Assembly (NCBI GenBank): GCA_024698685.1
Contig: JAILQZ010000012.1
Location: forward strand, 1 to 61,456
Direction: 5' to 3'
DNA length: 61,456 nt
Source of the DNA: a bacterium
GTDB taxonomy: Bacteria; Actinomycetota; Coriobacteriia; Coriobacteriales; CADBOM01
A program made the position numbers and the translations under genes. The notes below the pieces were generated by a model. The model did no database searches. It saw nothing but the letters and a program-made list of their open reading frames with translations, and was not told where the DNA came from. Shown piece by piece: positions 39,944 through 49,438 of the stretch; positions within the stretch are counted from its first letter, which is position 1; the number at the start of each line of letters is the position of its first letter.

Positions 39944-41215
39944 CTACCTCATGCTGCGGAAGACCATGCCTGAGGGCAGCTTGGGATAGAAGAACGTCGC
40001 CTTCTGGGGCAGCACCTCGCCTTCGAGGGTGATGCTGCGGAGCTGGTCCATGCGAGTTGGGCGCAGGATGAAGACAACGTCGCTCCTGCCGTCCTCGAGG
40101 CGCGCGAGCAGGTCGGCCGCCTTGTCGGAGAAGGCGATGCGCTCGAGCGTCTTGACGTCGGCGGTGGATACGCCGAGCTGCGGCCAGATGACCAGCTCGT
40201 GCAGGATGGAGACGTCGAGCTCCTTCCACGCCATGCAGTGGTCGTTGGCGATGGCCTTGTCGAGGTCGACGTCGGGCTTGAGGGTGACGAGCTTGAGCGG
40301 CTGGCCGGCGAGGCCCATGAGGAAGCCCGGCCCATCGTAGGCGTTGAGGTCGTCGAGGCTGCCGTCGCGGATGTCGAAGTACTCCGAGATAGCCTCGCAG
40401 AAGGCGTTTGCGTCGAACTCGCTCTCAGCCTTGACTGCCCTGTGGTAGCCGAGAATGGCCAGCTGCGGGTCGTCCATGTTGGTCAGCGCGATCATCGTGC
40501 ATTCGGTCTTGCCGCCCCCCTCCTGCGCTGCGCGTGCGAAGTCGCGCAGCCTGAGGCCGACGGTGTACCTGTGGTGGCCGTCCGCGATGAAGATCTCCTC
40601 GCCGTCGAGCATCGCCACGGCGCGGGCGATGAAGTCGGGGTCGGTCATGACATGCAGCGTGCTGCGAACGCCCTTGGCATCGACCGCGGTTGCCGCGGGA
40701 GGCTGAGCCTTGGCCAGAGCGACGAGCTCGTCGTACTCGCTGGTTGCGTTCTGGTAGAGGCCGAAGACCTGGCTGTAGTTGACCCTCGAGGTGTTGATGA
40801 GGTTGAAGACGTTGTCGACGGTCTTGGGGAGCGTGTGCTCATGCGGCAGCACAACCCTCTCGTCGAAGGCGCAGAGCTTCATCTCGACGATGAAGCTGAT
40901 GCGGTTGTGGGAGACGCCGTCGATGTCGAACTCCTGCTCGAGGACGTAGATCGCCGGATCGGCCTCCTCCTTGACGACGCCCTCCTCGACCCACTTGGTC
41001 CAGGTGTTCTTCGAGCGCTGGAAGCTGCTGTTAGGGTCGTCGATGTCCATCGAGCCGTGCGCGAGCTCGAGCTCGACTACGCAATGCTCGTCGATGGCCG
41101 CGAGGGCGTCGCGCTCCTCGGTGGTCAGCACGTCGTATGGCGGGGCGCACAGCGTAGAGATGTCGGTCTCGTCGCTTGCATAGCGCCAACCCTTGAAAGC
41201 TGCAATCTGCACCAT
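39944..41215 (-). CDS. DUF1015 family protein
   Basis: 'KGWRYASDETDISTLCAPPYDVLTTEERDAL', 'RVNYSQVFGLYQ', 'IFIADGHHRYTVGLRLRD' are typical of DUF1015. Confidence 0.85.
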   Translation of the reverse strand: MVQIAAFKGWRYASDETDISTLCAPPYDVLTTEERDALAAIDEHCVVELELAHGSMDIDDPNSSFQRSKNTWTKWVEEGVVKEEADPAIYVLEQEFDIDGVSHNRISFIVEMKLCAFDERVVLPHEHTLPKTVDNVFNLINTSRVNYSQVFGLYQNATSEYDELVALAKAQPPAATAVDAKGVRSTLHVMTDPDFIARAVAMLDGEEIFIADGHHRYTVGLRLRDFARAAQEGGGKTECTMIALTNMDDPQLAILGYHRAVKAESEFDANAFCEAISEYFDIRDGSLDDLNAYDGPGFLMGLAGQPLKLVTLKPDVDLDKAIANDHCMAWKELDVSILHELVIWPQLGVSTADVKTLERIAFSDKAADLLARLEDGRSDVVFILRPTRMDQLRSITLEGEVLPQKATFFYPKLPSGMVFRSMR

Positions 41216-41309
41216 GGCGTTTCCTTTCCCTTTGAAGCGAACGCGCCGTGTATCGCTATTGTTACGCGGCGCGTCCTCGAGTGCTTATACGTTCCTGCTC
41301 TAGTTAGAG

Positions 41310-42839
41310 CTACTTCATTCCCTTGAAGCTGTTGCCGATGCCGACCCAGTTCTCCGGATAGGGGAGATACCTGTAGTTGAACGACTCCTTCTTCCTATCG
41401 GCTGTTGCGACGGTCTTGTAGAAGCCGAAGCTCTGGAGGCCGAACGGTCCGCTGATCATGCCGGAACCCGACTGGGCGACTCCGCCATGGGCGGTGCGGC
41501 GGTTCATCGCCTGAACGAGCACGTCGTTGATGCAGCAGGAGCCGAAGGAGAGCTGCTCGGTGCAGTAGTAGTTGTTGCCCTTGAGGTTGGTGGTGAAGAG
41601 GTACATCGCCGGGCTGGAGCCGCGCTTGAAGATGGTGTCGACGGCCTCCCTGAGGTCCTGGTATGCGAGGACCAGGATGATCGGACCGACGTTCTCCTTC
41701 TTCAGCAGCGGGCTGTTGTTCGAGCCGACGAGAATGCAGGTGGGCTCGACTGCGAGGGTCTCGGCGTCGTACTTGCCTCCGAAGAGGAGCTTGTCGTTGG
41801 AGCCGACGTTGTCGATGATGTCGAGCGCCAGGCGGAACTCCTCCTTGTTGAAGAGCTTCGGGCAGTTGGGGCTGTCGATCGGATGGTCGCCGTAGGTGCT
41901 CTTCACATACTCCCACATGCGGTTGATGAGCGGCTTGTAGAGGCTCTCGTGCGCGAAGACGCAGGAGGGAGCGGTGCGCAGACGGCCGCCCTGGATGCAC
42001 TTGCCCCACATGATGCGCTTGCCGGCATGCCTGAGATCGGCGGTGTGGTCGACGATGACCGGGTTGTTGCCGTTGAGCTGCATCGTGACGGACGCGCCGA
42101 CCTTGCCAGCTGCCGCGGTGATCGCGTTGCGCTTCTCAGCGGGGCCGGTGTAGTAGACCTTTGCGAAGCCGGCTTCTGCGATGGCCGTATCGACCGACTC
42201 GTCGCCGACCGTGAACTTCAGGCAGTTCTCCTTGAAGACCGGGCCGATGATCTTCTCGATGATCTGGTTGGTCCTCTCGAAGTGCGATGGGTTCTTGATG
42301 GTGCCGGTGCATCCGGCGGCAAGCAGGTTGATTGCAGGAATCATGGCTGCAGCGAAGGGGCTGCGAGACGAGTTGATGACGCACGTTGCGCCGATGGGCT
42401 GCCAGACCTCCCTGAACCGGGTGCTCTTGAAGATCAGCCTGTCCATGATAGGCAGGTGGTTGCGCGTCCTGGTCCAGTCGCGGACGTTCTTGTTCATGCA
42501 CTTGAACTCGTAGTGGACGGGAGCGACCTCGGTGAGGAACGCCTCGAACTCGCTGATCTTGAGGTCTGCGGCGATTGCCGGGACGAGCTGGTTCTCAAAC
42601 TCCTTTAGGTTGAGTGAGAAGAAGGAGACCGCCTTCTCGCGCTCCTTGATCGGGTAGTTCAGACGATGGTTGAAGTACTGCGTTTGCTTTTGGCAGAGAT
42701 CCTTGGCGTATTCCGGGGTGATCTTGGCGACGTCGACCTTGCGGGCAAACTCTATGGCCTCGTCCTCGGCGCGCTTCTCGAGTCGCTCCGCACGCAGCTC
42801 TTTGTAAGTCTTCTTTTCGTTCTTCTTTTTCTTTGCCAT
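41310..42839 (-). CDS. Aldehyde dehydrogenase-fold protein, apparently lacking catalytic residues (putative pseudoenzyme)
   Basis: ALDH landmarks 'GATCVINSSRSPFAAAMIPAINLLAAGCTGTIKNPSHFERTNQIIEKII', 'MQLNGNNPVIV', 'MWGKCIQGGRLRTAPSCVFAH', 'NVGPIILVLAYQDLREAV', C-terminal 'HGGVAQSGSGMISGPFGLQSF'. Confidence 0.8.
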   Translation of the reverse strand: MAKKKKNEKKTYKELRAERLEKRAEDEAIEFARKVDVAKITPEYAKDLCQKQTQYFNHRLNYPIKEREKAVSFFSLNLKEFENQLVPAIAADLKISEFEAFLTEVAPVHYEFKCMNKNVRDWTRTRNHLPIMDRLIFKSTRFREVWQPIGATCVINSSRSPFAAAMIPAINLLAAGCTGTIKNPSHFERTNQIIEKIIGPVFKENCLKFTVGDESVDTAIAEAGFAKVYYTGPAEKRNAITAAAGKVGASVTMQLNGNNPVIVDHTADLRHAGKRIMWGKCIQGGRLRTAPSCVFAHESLYKPLINRMWEYVKSTYGDHPIDSPNCPKLFNKEEFRLALDIIDNVGSNDKLLFGGKYDAETLAVEPTCILVGSNNSPLLKKENVGPIILVLAYQDLREAVDTIFKRGSSPAMYLFTTNLKGNNYYCTEQLSFGSCCINDVLVQAMNRRTAHGGVAQSGSGMISGPFGLQSFGFYKTVATADRKKESFNYRYLPYPENWVGIGNSFKGMK

Positions 42840-42942
42840 GAACCCTCTCCTGCTCTTCGATGCTCGGAAAGTCTGCGAATTTCGTTTGACAAAATCATAA
42901 TTATAGACGTAAAGGCGTTATGGGATAATCTTTTGGACGCAG

Positions 42943-44157
42943 TTGACGCTATTTGTAGGACAAGTGAGGGAATTGTCGCCAAATCTTCCAGATTCCATAC
43001 TCGCATCGGCTTCTCCACGCCGCCGCGAACTTCTTCGCGATGCGGGGGCGTCCTTCATTTGCATCGCCTCCAATTGCGATGAGTCTGTCGATTCGAGGCT
43101 GCCTGCTGACGAGCAGGCGGTTGCGATAGCCAAGGCCAAGGCGCACGACGTGCTGGCCGCCCTCGGCGGTGATGATGCGCATCCGATCATCGGCTGCGAC
43201 ACGATGGTCGTGCTCGACGGCGAGATCTTCAACAAGCCCGCAGATGCCGCAGATGCACGACGCATGCTGGGCGCGCTCAGCGGCAGGGCCCATCAGGTCA
43301 TCAGCGGGGTCTGCATCCTGTTCGCAGGGGGCGAGGTCTCCTTCTCGCAGACCACCTCGGTAACGTTCAGGGATCTTTCCAGCGGCGAGATCGCTGACTA
43401 CATAGCGACTGGCGAGCCGTTCGACAAGGCTGGCGGCTACGGGATCCAAGGGGACGCCTCGAGGTTCGTCGAGGGACTCGATGGCAGCTACAGCAACGTC
43501 GTGGGATTCCCAATTGAAAGCGTCGTCGAGATCCTTGCGGGCCTGGAGTGCGAGCCGATGGACAAGACGAAGATCCGCAAGGCAGCAAAGGCCGCGCGCA
43601 AGGCGATCGGCCCCGCGAAGCGCGCGGAGCTCTCGAGGCTCGCGTGCGAGCGTGTGATGGGAATGCCTGAGTTCCGCGAGGCCAGGAGCATCGCAGTCTA
43701 CAGCCCATTCGGAGCCGAGCTCTCGCTCGATGCGATGCTGCAGGCGCTGCCCGAGGGCAAGGAGATATCCGTTCCCGTCGTGCTCGGCGGGCGCGAGATG
43801 GAGTTCGTCGTCGTGAGTCCGGAGGATGTTTTGAGTCCGGCGGCAGGCGGTTCTGCGGTCAAGCCCGATTTCATAGCCAAGCCAGCCGATCGCGCGAGTC
43901 TGCCCGAGGAAACGAAGGTGCTCGGCGAGAGCGAGATCGACCTGATCGTAGCGCCTGGCGTTGCCTTCGATGAGCTCAACAACCGCATCGGCTACGGCGG
44001 AGGGTACTACGATACCTATCTGGCCCGCGCTAATCTCGGCGCCAAGATCATCGGCATGTTCTTCGACGAGCAGATGTTCCACGGGCACTTCGCAACCGAG
44101 AGCTTCGACATGCCGTTGCCTGCTATCGCGACGCCCACGAGGGTGATTCGCCTTTGA
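42943..44157 (+). CDS. Fusion: Maf-family nucleotide pyrophosphatase + 5-formyltetrahydrofolate cyclo-ligase
   Basis: N-half 'SILASASPRRRELLRDAGASF...IIGCDTMVVLDGEIFNKPAD...YIATGEPFDKAGGYGIQG'; C-half 'DKTKIRKAAKAARKAIG...DLIVAPGVAFDELNNRIGYGGGYYDTYL'. One continuous frame; start uncertain. Confidence 0.9.
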   Translation: MTLFVGQVRELSPNLPDSILASASPRRRELLRDAGASFICIASNCDESVDSRLPADEQAVAIAKAKAHDVLAALGGDDAHPIIGCDTMVVLDGEIFNKPADAADARRMLGALSGRAHQVISGVCILFAGGEVSFSQTTSVTFRDLSSGEIADYIATGEPFDKAGGYGIQGDASRFVEGLDGSYSNVVGFPIESVVEILAGLECEPMDKTKIRKAAKAARKAIGPAKRAELSRLACERVMGMPEFREARSIAVYSPFGAELSLDAMLQALPEGKEISVPVVLGGREMEFVVVSPEDVLSPAAGGSAVKPDFIAKPADRASLPEETKVLGESEIDLIVAPGVAFDELNNRIGYGGGYYDTYLARANLGAKIIGMFFDEQMFHGHFATESFDMPLPAIATPTRVIRL

Positions 44158-44189
44158 GCTACTAGGAGCCGTTTCCGCAGCGAATAGCC

Positions 44190-46292
44190 CTAATCGCTCA
44201 GGTCGAGCTCCCTCATCGCGAGCTCGTTTCGCAGCATGCGCGCCGATTCCTTCGAGAGCTTGCCGCTTTCCTCTAGGCGGCGGATCGCAACGCGCTCGGC
44301 ACGGATGGCGAAGTCCTCGAGGTCGGCATCGTCGCCCTCGCTGTACCTCGCGAAAATGAATCCCTCGTGGCCGGGGATGAGCTTCGATATGCTCGAGCTC
44401 GAGGCGAACTCGAGGATTCTGTTCTCATAGGAGCGCTTCATATTCATCAGGTCGTCGACGGAAGCGCAATGCGAAAGCGAGCCGGTCTCGATGGCCTCGT
44501 CGATCTTCCCGAGCGCATTCTCCCTGTTGTTGCGCTTGATCTTCTTGTAGCTGTCGACCCAGACCTCGGAGAAGCTGCGCTCCTTCTCGATCATGCGCGG
44601 CCATTTGGGCGGCAGCGCGGCGCCGGCCTTCCGCAGGGAGCGGCGTTCCTTGAGCAGGGTCCAGCAATGCTCGAAGCAATCGCGGAGGGCCTTCGCGTTC
44701 TCGACGAGGACGCTCATCGAGGCGAGCCTCGCGCGGGCCCGAGCTAGCGCGCAGACGAAGGAATAGCCGCATAGCGGGTTAACCTTGCGGGAGGCGACCA
44801 TGCTGAGCACGCTGTCGGTTTCCCAGGAGATCAGCATCATGATGAGGTCGATGTGGCGCTGCGGTTCGATGTCGTGCTCCTCGCGCAGCCTCCCGATTCG
44901 TCTCCGGTAGTGCGACACGATAGCGTTGATCGCCGCCTCGTTCTCGGGCGTGCGCCTCTCGCCCAGCGCGTCGATGATCTTCCGGTACTCCTCGATCATC
45001 AGCTCGGCCTCGCTGCTTTCCAGGCCTCCGTCATCGATGGGCTTTGGCAACAGCAGCGGCAGGATGAAGTTCGCAACCAGCAGCGTGAGCAGGATAACCC
45101 CACTGGCCAGGAAGAGGATGAGCTCGCGCTCGGGGAAGGGATCGCCGGTGATCAGCACGGCGGGTATAGACATGGCGATAGCGAAGGTGACGACTCCCTT
45201 GGCACCGGCAAGCGTCATGATCAGCGTCGACCTCAGCTTGTTCTTGGCGTAGGTGCCGGTCGAGATGTCGGAGCGGACGTCGTCGTTGGTCTTGATGGAG
45301 AGGACCCAGATGAACCTGACGGCGTAGAGCATGAGCGTGATGGCGACTACGAACAGGACCAGGCGCCAGTTTGGTATCGCGGGGTTGACCCATACGGTGG
45401 GCAGGATCTGCGGGAGCAGGATTCCCATCATCACGAACACGATGCTGTTGAGCGAGAAGGTCAGCGTGTTCCAGACGCTCTCCGAGACCACGCTGTCCTG
45501 CGCTCCCTTGGCCTTGTGCCTGTCGGAGGACATCGAGTACATGATGCCTGCGGTGACTACGGCGATGATCTCGCTGACATGGAAGAGGCTTGCGATCAGG
45601 AAGACGAGGAATGGGGTGATCACCTCGAAGATCGTGATGAAGGCGGGGTTGTCGAGGCCGATGTTGGCGATGCCGCGCATTATGAGGCCGCGAATGAACA
45701 TCAGCGCGATGCCGACGACTATGCCGCCTGCGAAGCTGACGAGCGTTGCGAGCGTGGCTGCGAAAAGCGAGAACGAGCCGATGACGATAGCGCGCAGTGC
45801 GAACTGGAATGAGACCAGGGAAGAGGCATCGTTCAGGAGCGCCTCTCCTGTGAGGAGGACCTGTTGCCTGTTGGAAATGGGCACGCGCTTGGTTAGCGCG
45901 GAGACCGCCACCGGGTCGGTTGGCCCGAGCGCCGCAGCGAAGGCGAATGCGGCGGCGAGCGGGATGGATGGGACGATTGCGTGGGTGAAGAAGCCGACGA
46001 TGATCGCGAGTGCGAAGACGAGTCCGACCGCCAGCGAGAGCACAGGGCCCTTCTGGTCCCAGAAGGTGCGCTTGTCGAGCTGGAAGCCATCGTCGAAGAG
46101 GATCGGCGCGATGAACAGGACCAGGAACAGCTCGGTGTCGAAGCCGGTGATCTTCGTGGTTGCGAAGATCGATATCAGCACGCCGAGGACTATCTGGATC
46201 AGAGGGGTGGAGACCTTAGGGAGGTAGTCGTTGACGACCACCGACACCAAGACGGCGATGAACATGGATATGACGAGAAGAAAGAGATCCAT
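44190..46292 (-). CDS. CPA1-type Na+/H+ antiporter
   Basis: 'APILFDDGFQLDKRTFW', 'AAALGPTDPVAVSALTKRVPI', 'LTGEALLNDASSLVSF'; long C-terminal soluble tail. Confidence 0.88.
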   Translation of the reverse strand: MDLFLLVISMFIAVLVSVVVNDYLPKVSTPLIQIVLGVLISIFATTKITGFDTELFLVLFIAPILFDDGFQLDKRTFWDQKGPVLSLAVGLVFALAIIVGFFTHAIVPSIPLAAAFAFAAALGPTDPVAVSALTKRVPISNRQQVLLTGEALLNDASSLVSFQFALRAIVIGSFSLFAATLATLVSFAGGIVVGIALMFIRGLIMRGIANIGLDNPAFITIFEVITPFLVFLIASLFHVSEIIAVVTAGIMYSMSSDRHKAKGAQDSVVSESVWNTLTFSLNSIVFVMMGILLPQILPTVWVNPAIPNWRLVLFVVAITLMLYAVRFIWVLSIKTNDDVRSDISTGTYAKNKLRSTLIMTLAGAKGVVTFAIAMSIPAVLITGDPFPERELILFLASGVILLTLLVANFILPLLLPKPIDDGGLESSEAELMIEEYRKIIDALGERRTPENEAAINAIVSHYRRRIGRLREEHDIEPQRHIDLIMMLISWETDSVLSMVASRKVNPLCGYSFVCALARARARLASMSVLVENAKALRDCFEHCWTLLKERRSLRKAGAALPPKWPRMIEKERSFSEVWVDSYKKIKRNNRENALGKIDEAIETGSLSHCASVDDLMNMKRSYENRILEFASSSSISKLIPGHEGFIFARYSEGDDADLEDFAIRAERVAIRRLEESGKLSKESARMLRNELAMRELDLSD

Positions 46293-46510
46293 TCCTCTCC
46301 TTCATGGTCGATGGCTTCTGCGTTTGCCCGCGATGCAGGCGCTTGCGGTGGTCGTGCAGCCGATGGCGCAGCCTGAGTCGGAAGATGCGCGGATGCGCGA
46401 AATGTTCCGATTACATTCTATCAAGCGGTCATTTGCTGCTAGCATAAAAACACGCAATATACGCATTTGCGCCGCGTGGCGCTGGCGCGTGAGGGGAGAG
46501 CAGGCGAAAC

Positions 46511-47689
46511 GTGGTCGATAGGATCAGGCTCGTGGAGAGGGCGCTCGGGACGAGCATCCTGACGCAGGGCGTCGTCATCGACGAGGGCATGTGCGTTGCC
46601 GCGAGGCATAGGCGCTGCGTCTGCTCTAAGTGCATCGATGCTTGCCCGCACGGCGCGCTTTCCATCGAGGGGCGCAGCGTGGTCTGCGACGCGTCGGCCT
46701 GCACCCACTGCGGAGCATGCATTAGCGCGTGCCCGACAGAGGCGATCGCCTCCACGCTGCTTTCGAAGAAGGACCTTCTGGCCAGGCTCGTCAGCTCTAT
46801 CGAGGCCACCGAGCGCAGGCCGGTGCTGGCTTGCTCGGAGGCTCTGGGCGCGCTAACGGCCGAAGGGCGCTTCGCCAATGACAGGGTTGTCGCTCTGCCG
46901 TGCCTCGACCGCATCGACGAGGCGTTGCTGCTGAGCGCGTTGGCCATGCACGGCAGCGAGGTCTCGCTTGTCTGCGGCAATTGCGAAGAATGCGAGATCG
47001 GTTGCGGCGCGTTCGGGCAGGTTTTGGCTTCCGTGCAGGGGATTCTCCAGCAAGCGGGGCTTGGCGAAGGGGTTCGCTTCGAGGCAGCTCGCGAGTTTCC
47101 GGCGCACGCATTCGGGGCGGAGAGCGTCGAGGCCGGCGAGCCGGATGAGCCATCCAAGGGACGCTCCTCGCTGAGCAGGCGCGAGCTGCTCTCCGGAACC
47201 AGGGGCAGGATCGCCAAGGCGGCCAGCGATGTTGCCGACGAGGTCATCGTGGGTTCGGCGCTCCACTCGATAGCCTCGCAGCTGGGGCTACTGGAGCCCG
47301 ATTCGCCGATTGTAGCCTCCTCGCGAGGGCAGGTGAGCGCATGGGCGATCGGCGCGCTGGCGGAGCCGCTGCTCTCCGGCGAGCGGCAGGACGAAGAGCG
47401 CGCGATGCACATCGCCTCATGCAGGGTGGATTCGCGGATCTTCGGGCTCCCGCAGATCGACTTCGGCAAGTGCCACAACTGCCATCTCTGCACCACGTAT
47501 TGCCCAACCGGCGCGCTGGCCAAGAGATCCGAGGGGCCGAAGGTTCTCGGCTTCGAGACAAGGCAGCATCTGTGCTGCCAGTGCTTGGCATGCGTCAACA
47601 TATGCAAGGTCGGGGCGCTCGAACTGAAGACCAGCGTGCGTCTCTCCGATGTGCTGCTCGAGAAGGCGCGCTGCCAGCTCTACGACTGA
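46511..47689 (+). CDS. Multi-[4Fe-4S] protein: ferredoxin - MvhD/hydrogenase-delta-like - ferredoxin
   Basis: 'CVCSKCIDACPHGAL', 'CTHCGACISACPTEAI', 'ALPCLDRIDEALLLSALAMHGSEVSLVCGNCEECEIGCG', 'CHNCHLCTTYCPTGAL', 'CCQCLACVNICKVGAL'. GTG start. Confidence 0.75.
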   Translation: MVDRIRLVERALGTSILTQGVVIDEGMCVAARHRRCVCSKCIDACPHGALSIEGRSVVCDASACTHCGACISACPTEAIASTLLSKKDLLARLVSSIEATERRPVLACSEALGALTAEGRFANDRVVALPCLDRIDEALLLSALAMHGSEVSLVCGNCEECEIGCGAFGQVLASVQGILQQAGLGEGVRFEAAREFPAHAFGAESVEAGEPDEPSKGRSSLSRRELLSGTRGRIAKAASDVADEVIVGSALHSIASQLGLLEPDSPIVASSRGQVSAWAIGALAEPLLSGERQDEERAMHIASCRVDSRIFGLPQIDFGKCHNCHLCTTYCPTGALAKRSEGPKVLGFETRQHLCCQCLACVNICKVGALELKTSVRLSDVLLEKARCQLYD

Positions 47690-47719
47690 TCGGCATCGGC
47701 AAGCCCGCCGCAAAACGAA

Positions 47720-47747
47720 GAAGCCCGAGCCTTCTGGCCCGGGCTTC
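47720..47747. terminator. Hairpin between convergent FeS-protein and citrate synthase genes
   Basis: GAAGCCCGaGCC-ttct-GGCcCGGGCTTC. Confidence 0.65.
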
Positions 47748-47773
47748 CATGCTTCAAAGATGCAGGCAGGCTG

Positions 47774-49180
47774 CTACTCGAGCTCGTCCTCCTCTGCGTC
47801 GATCGCCTTGTAGGCGGGGCGCATGATGCGCTTGCCGGAGATGAGCTCCTCGAAGCGATGGGCGCTCCAACCGGCCATGCGCGCGCACGCGAAGAGCGGC
47901 GTGAAGAGGTCCTCCGGGATTCCGAGCATGCGGTAGACGAGGCCGCTGAACATGTCGATGTTCGGGCAGATCAGCTTGGACGTGTGCTTGGACTTGCCGA
48001 TGATCTTCGGGGACATGTCGGCGACCTTCTCCAGCAATGCGAATTCCGGCTCGAACTCGGTGCCTGCGGCAAGGCGACGAGCCCGCTCCCTGCAGATGTC
48101 GGCCCTGGGGTCGGAGAGGGTGTAGACCGCATGGCCCATTCCGTAGACCAGGCCCTGGCGGTCGAAGGCCTCCTTGTTGACGATCTTGCGAATGTAGTCG
48201 GCCACCTCGCCGTCGTCTTCCCAGTTGGAGACGTTGGCCTTGATGTCATCGAACATCTCCGAAACCTTGATGTTCGCACCGCCGTGCAGCGGGCCCTTGA
48301 GCGAGCCTATCGCGCCAGCGTAGGCGGAGTAGGGGTCGGTGCCGGAGGAGGTGAGGCAGCGGCAGGTGAAAGTCGAGTTGTTTCCACCGCCGTGCTCTGC
48401 GTGGATCATCAGCATGGTGTCGAGCATGCGCGCCTCTTCGTGCGTGAACTCGCGGTTCGCGCGCAGCATCGAGAGGATGGTTTCAGCGGTCGATTGGCCG
48501 GGGATGTACTGATGGATGATCATCGACTCGTTGTCGTAGTAGGAGCGCTTTGCGTAGTAGCCGAGCACTGCGATGCGCGGAAGGCGCGAGAGCAGCGAGA
48601 TGGCAACCTGCAGCTCGTGCTCTGGCGCGGTGCTCTCGGGGTTCTCGTCATAGGAGTAGAGGTTGGCGATGGAGCGCTCGAGGAGGTTCATGATGTTGCG
48701 CGTCGGAGGCTTCATGATGTAGTCGCCGATGAAGTGCTCGGGAAGGTCGCGGGAAACCCCGATCGATTCCTGGAACAGCTTGAGCCCCTTCTCCGACGGG
48801 CGCTTGCCGACGAGCAGCAGGTAGCAGATCTCCTCGAAGCCGAAGCGATCGGTTTCCTCGACCTCGCGCACGAGGTCCTTGATGTTATAGCCTCGGTAGG
48901 TCAGCTCGCCCTCGATGGGATACTTGTCGCCCTCGCTCACGAGGTATCCGTGAACGTTAGAGATCCTGGTGATGCCGACGACGACGCCGGTGCCATCGGA
49001 ATTCCTCAGGCCGCGCTTGACGCCGTATTGCTCAAAGAGTGCGGGGTCGACGGTGTTGCGCTCGATGTATCGCTGGATGAGAGCCTCACGCGATTCGGGT
49101 CTGATCGCAGGGAAGTGATTGGCCATTTCCGCCCCCTTTCGAATTTTGCGAATGCTTATAGAAAATCCATTATAGGGCAA
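47774..49180 (-). CDS. gltA: Citrate synthase
   Basis: 'YRGYNIKDLVREVEET', 'LMIHAEHGGGNNSTFTCRCLTSSGTDPYSAYAGAIGSLKGPLHGGAN', 'GMGHAVYTLSDPRA'. Confidence 0.95.
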   Translation of the reverse strand: MPYNGFSISIRKIRKGAEMANHFPAIRPESREALIQRYIERNTVDPALFEQYGVKRGLRNSDGTGVVVGITRISNVHGYLVSEGDKYPIEGELTYRGYNIKDLVREVEETDRFGFEEICYLLLVGKRPSEKGLKLFQESIGVSRDLPEHFIGDYIMKPPTRNIMNLLERSIANLYSYDENPESTAPEHELQVAISLLSRLPRIAVLGYYAKRSYYDNESMIIHQYIPGQSTAETILSMLRANREFTHEEARMLDTMLMIHAEHGGGNNSTFTCRCLTSSGTDPYSAYAGAIGSLKGPLHGGANIKVSEMFDDIKANVSNWEDDGEVADYIRKIVNKEAFDRQGLVYGMGHAVYTLSDPRADICRERARRLAAGTEFEPEFALLEKVADMSPKIIGKSKHTSKLICPNIDMFSGLVYRMLGIPEDLFTPLFACARMAGWSAHRFEELISGKRIMRPAYKAIDAEEDELE

Positions 49181-49438
49181 CTCGATTGTTCATCGTCGTT
49201 AATACCGTGAGTGTTGGGCGCTACGGCTGGCAGCCGCGGCCGCGCTCTCGCCGCAGCGGTAGGGTTGCCACGGCAGACGGCAAGCATCCTCCTGACAAGC
49301 GCATTTTGACGGCGTTAGCGGCGCGATATCTGTAGCTTTCGTGACAAAATGGAATTAGCCGTTTTCAGGTGGCATAATATCTGAAACGCAAAGGGATTCA
49401 CCATTCGTCGGTTACGGAAAAGCAGGCGGTAGCAACAG

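Noticed and set aside
41900-42100. Possibility that the Cys-to-Arg change in the ALDH-like gene is a frameshift/sequencing error
   Set aside because: The frame is continuous and flanking residues (WGK...AP...V..H) align without gaps; two other catalytic positions are also changed.
49181-49438. Possible small structured RNA in the gltA / small membrane protein intergenic region
   Set aside because: GC-rich stretch and a duplicated ATATCTG were noticed, but no convincing stem set or known RNA signature.
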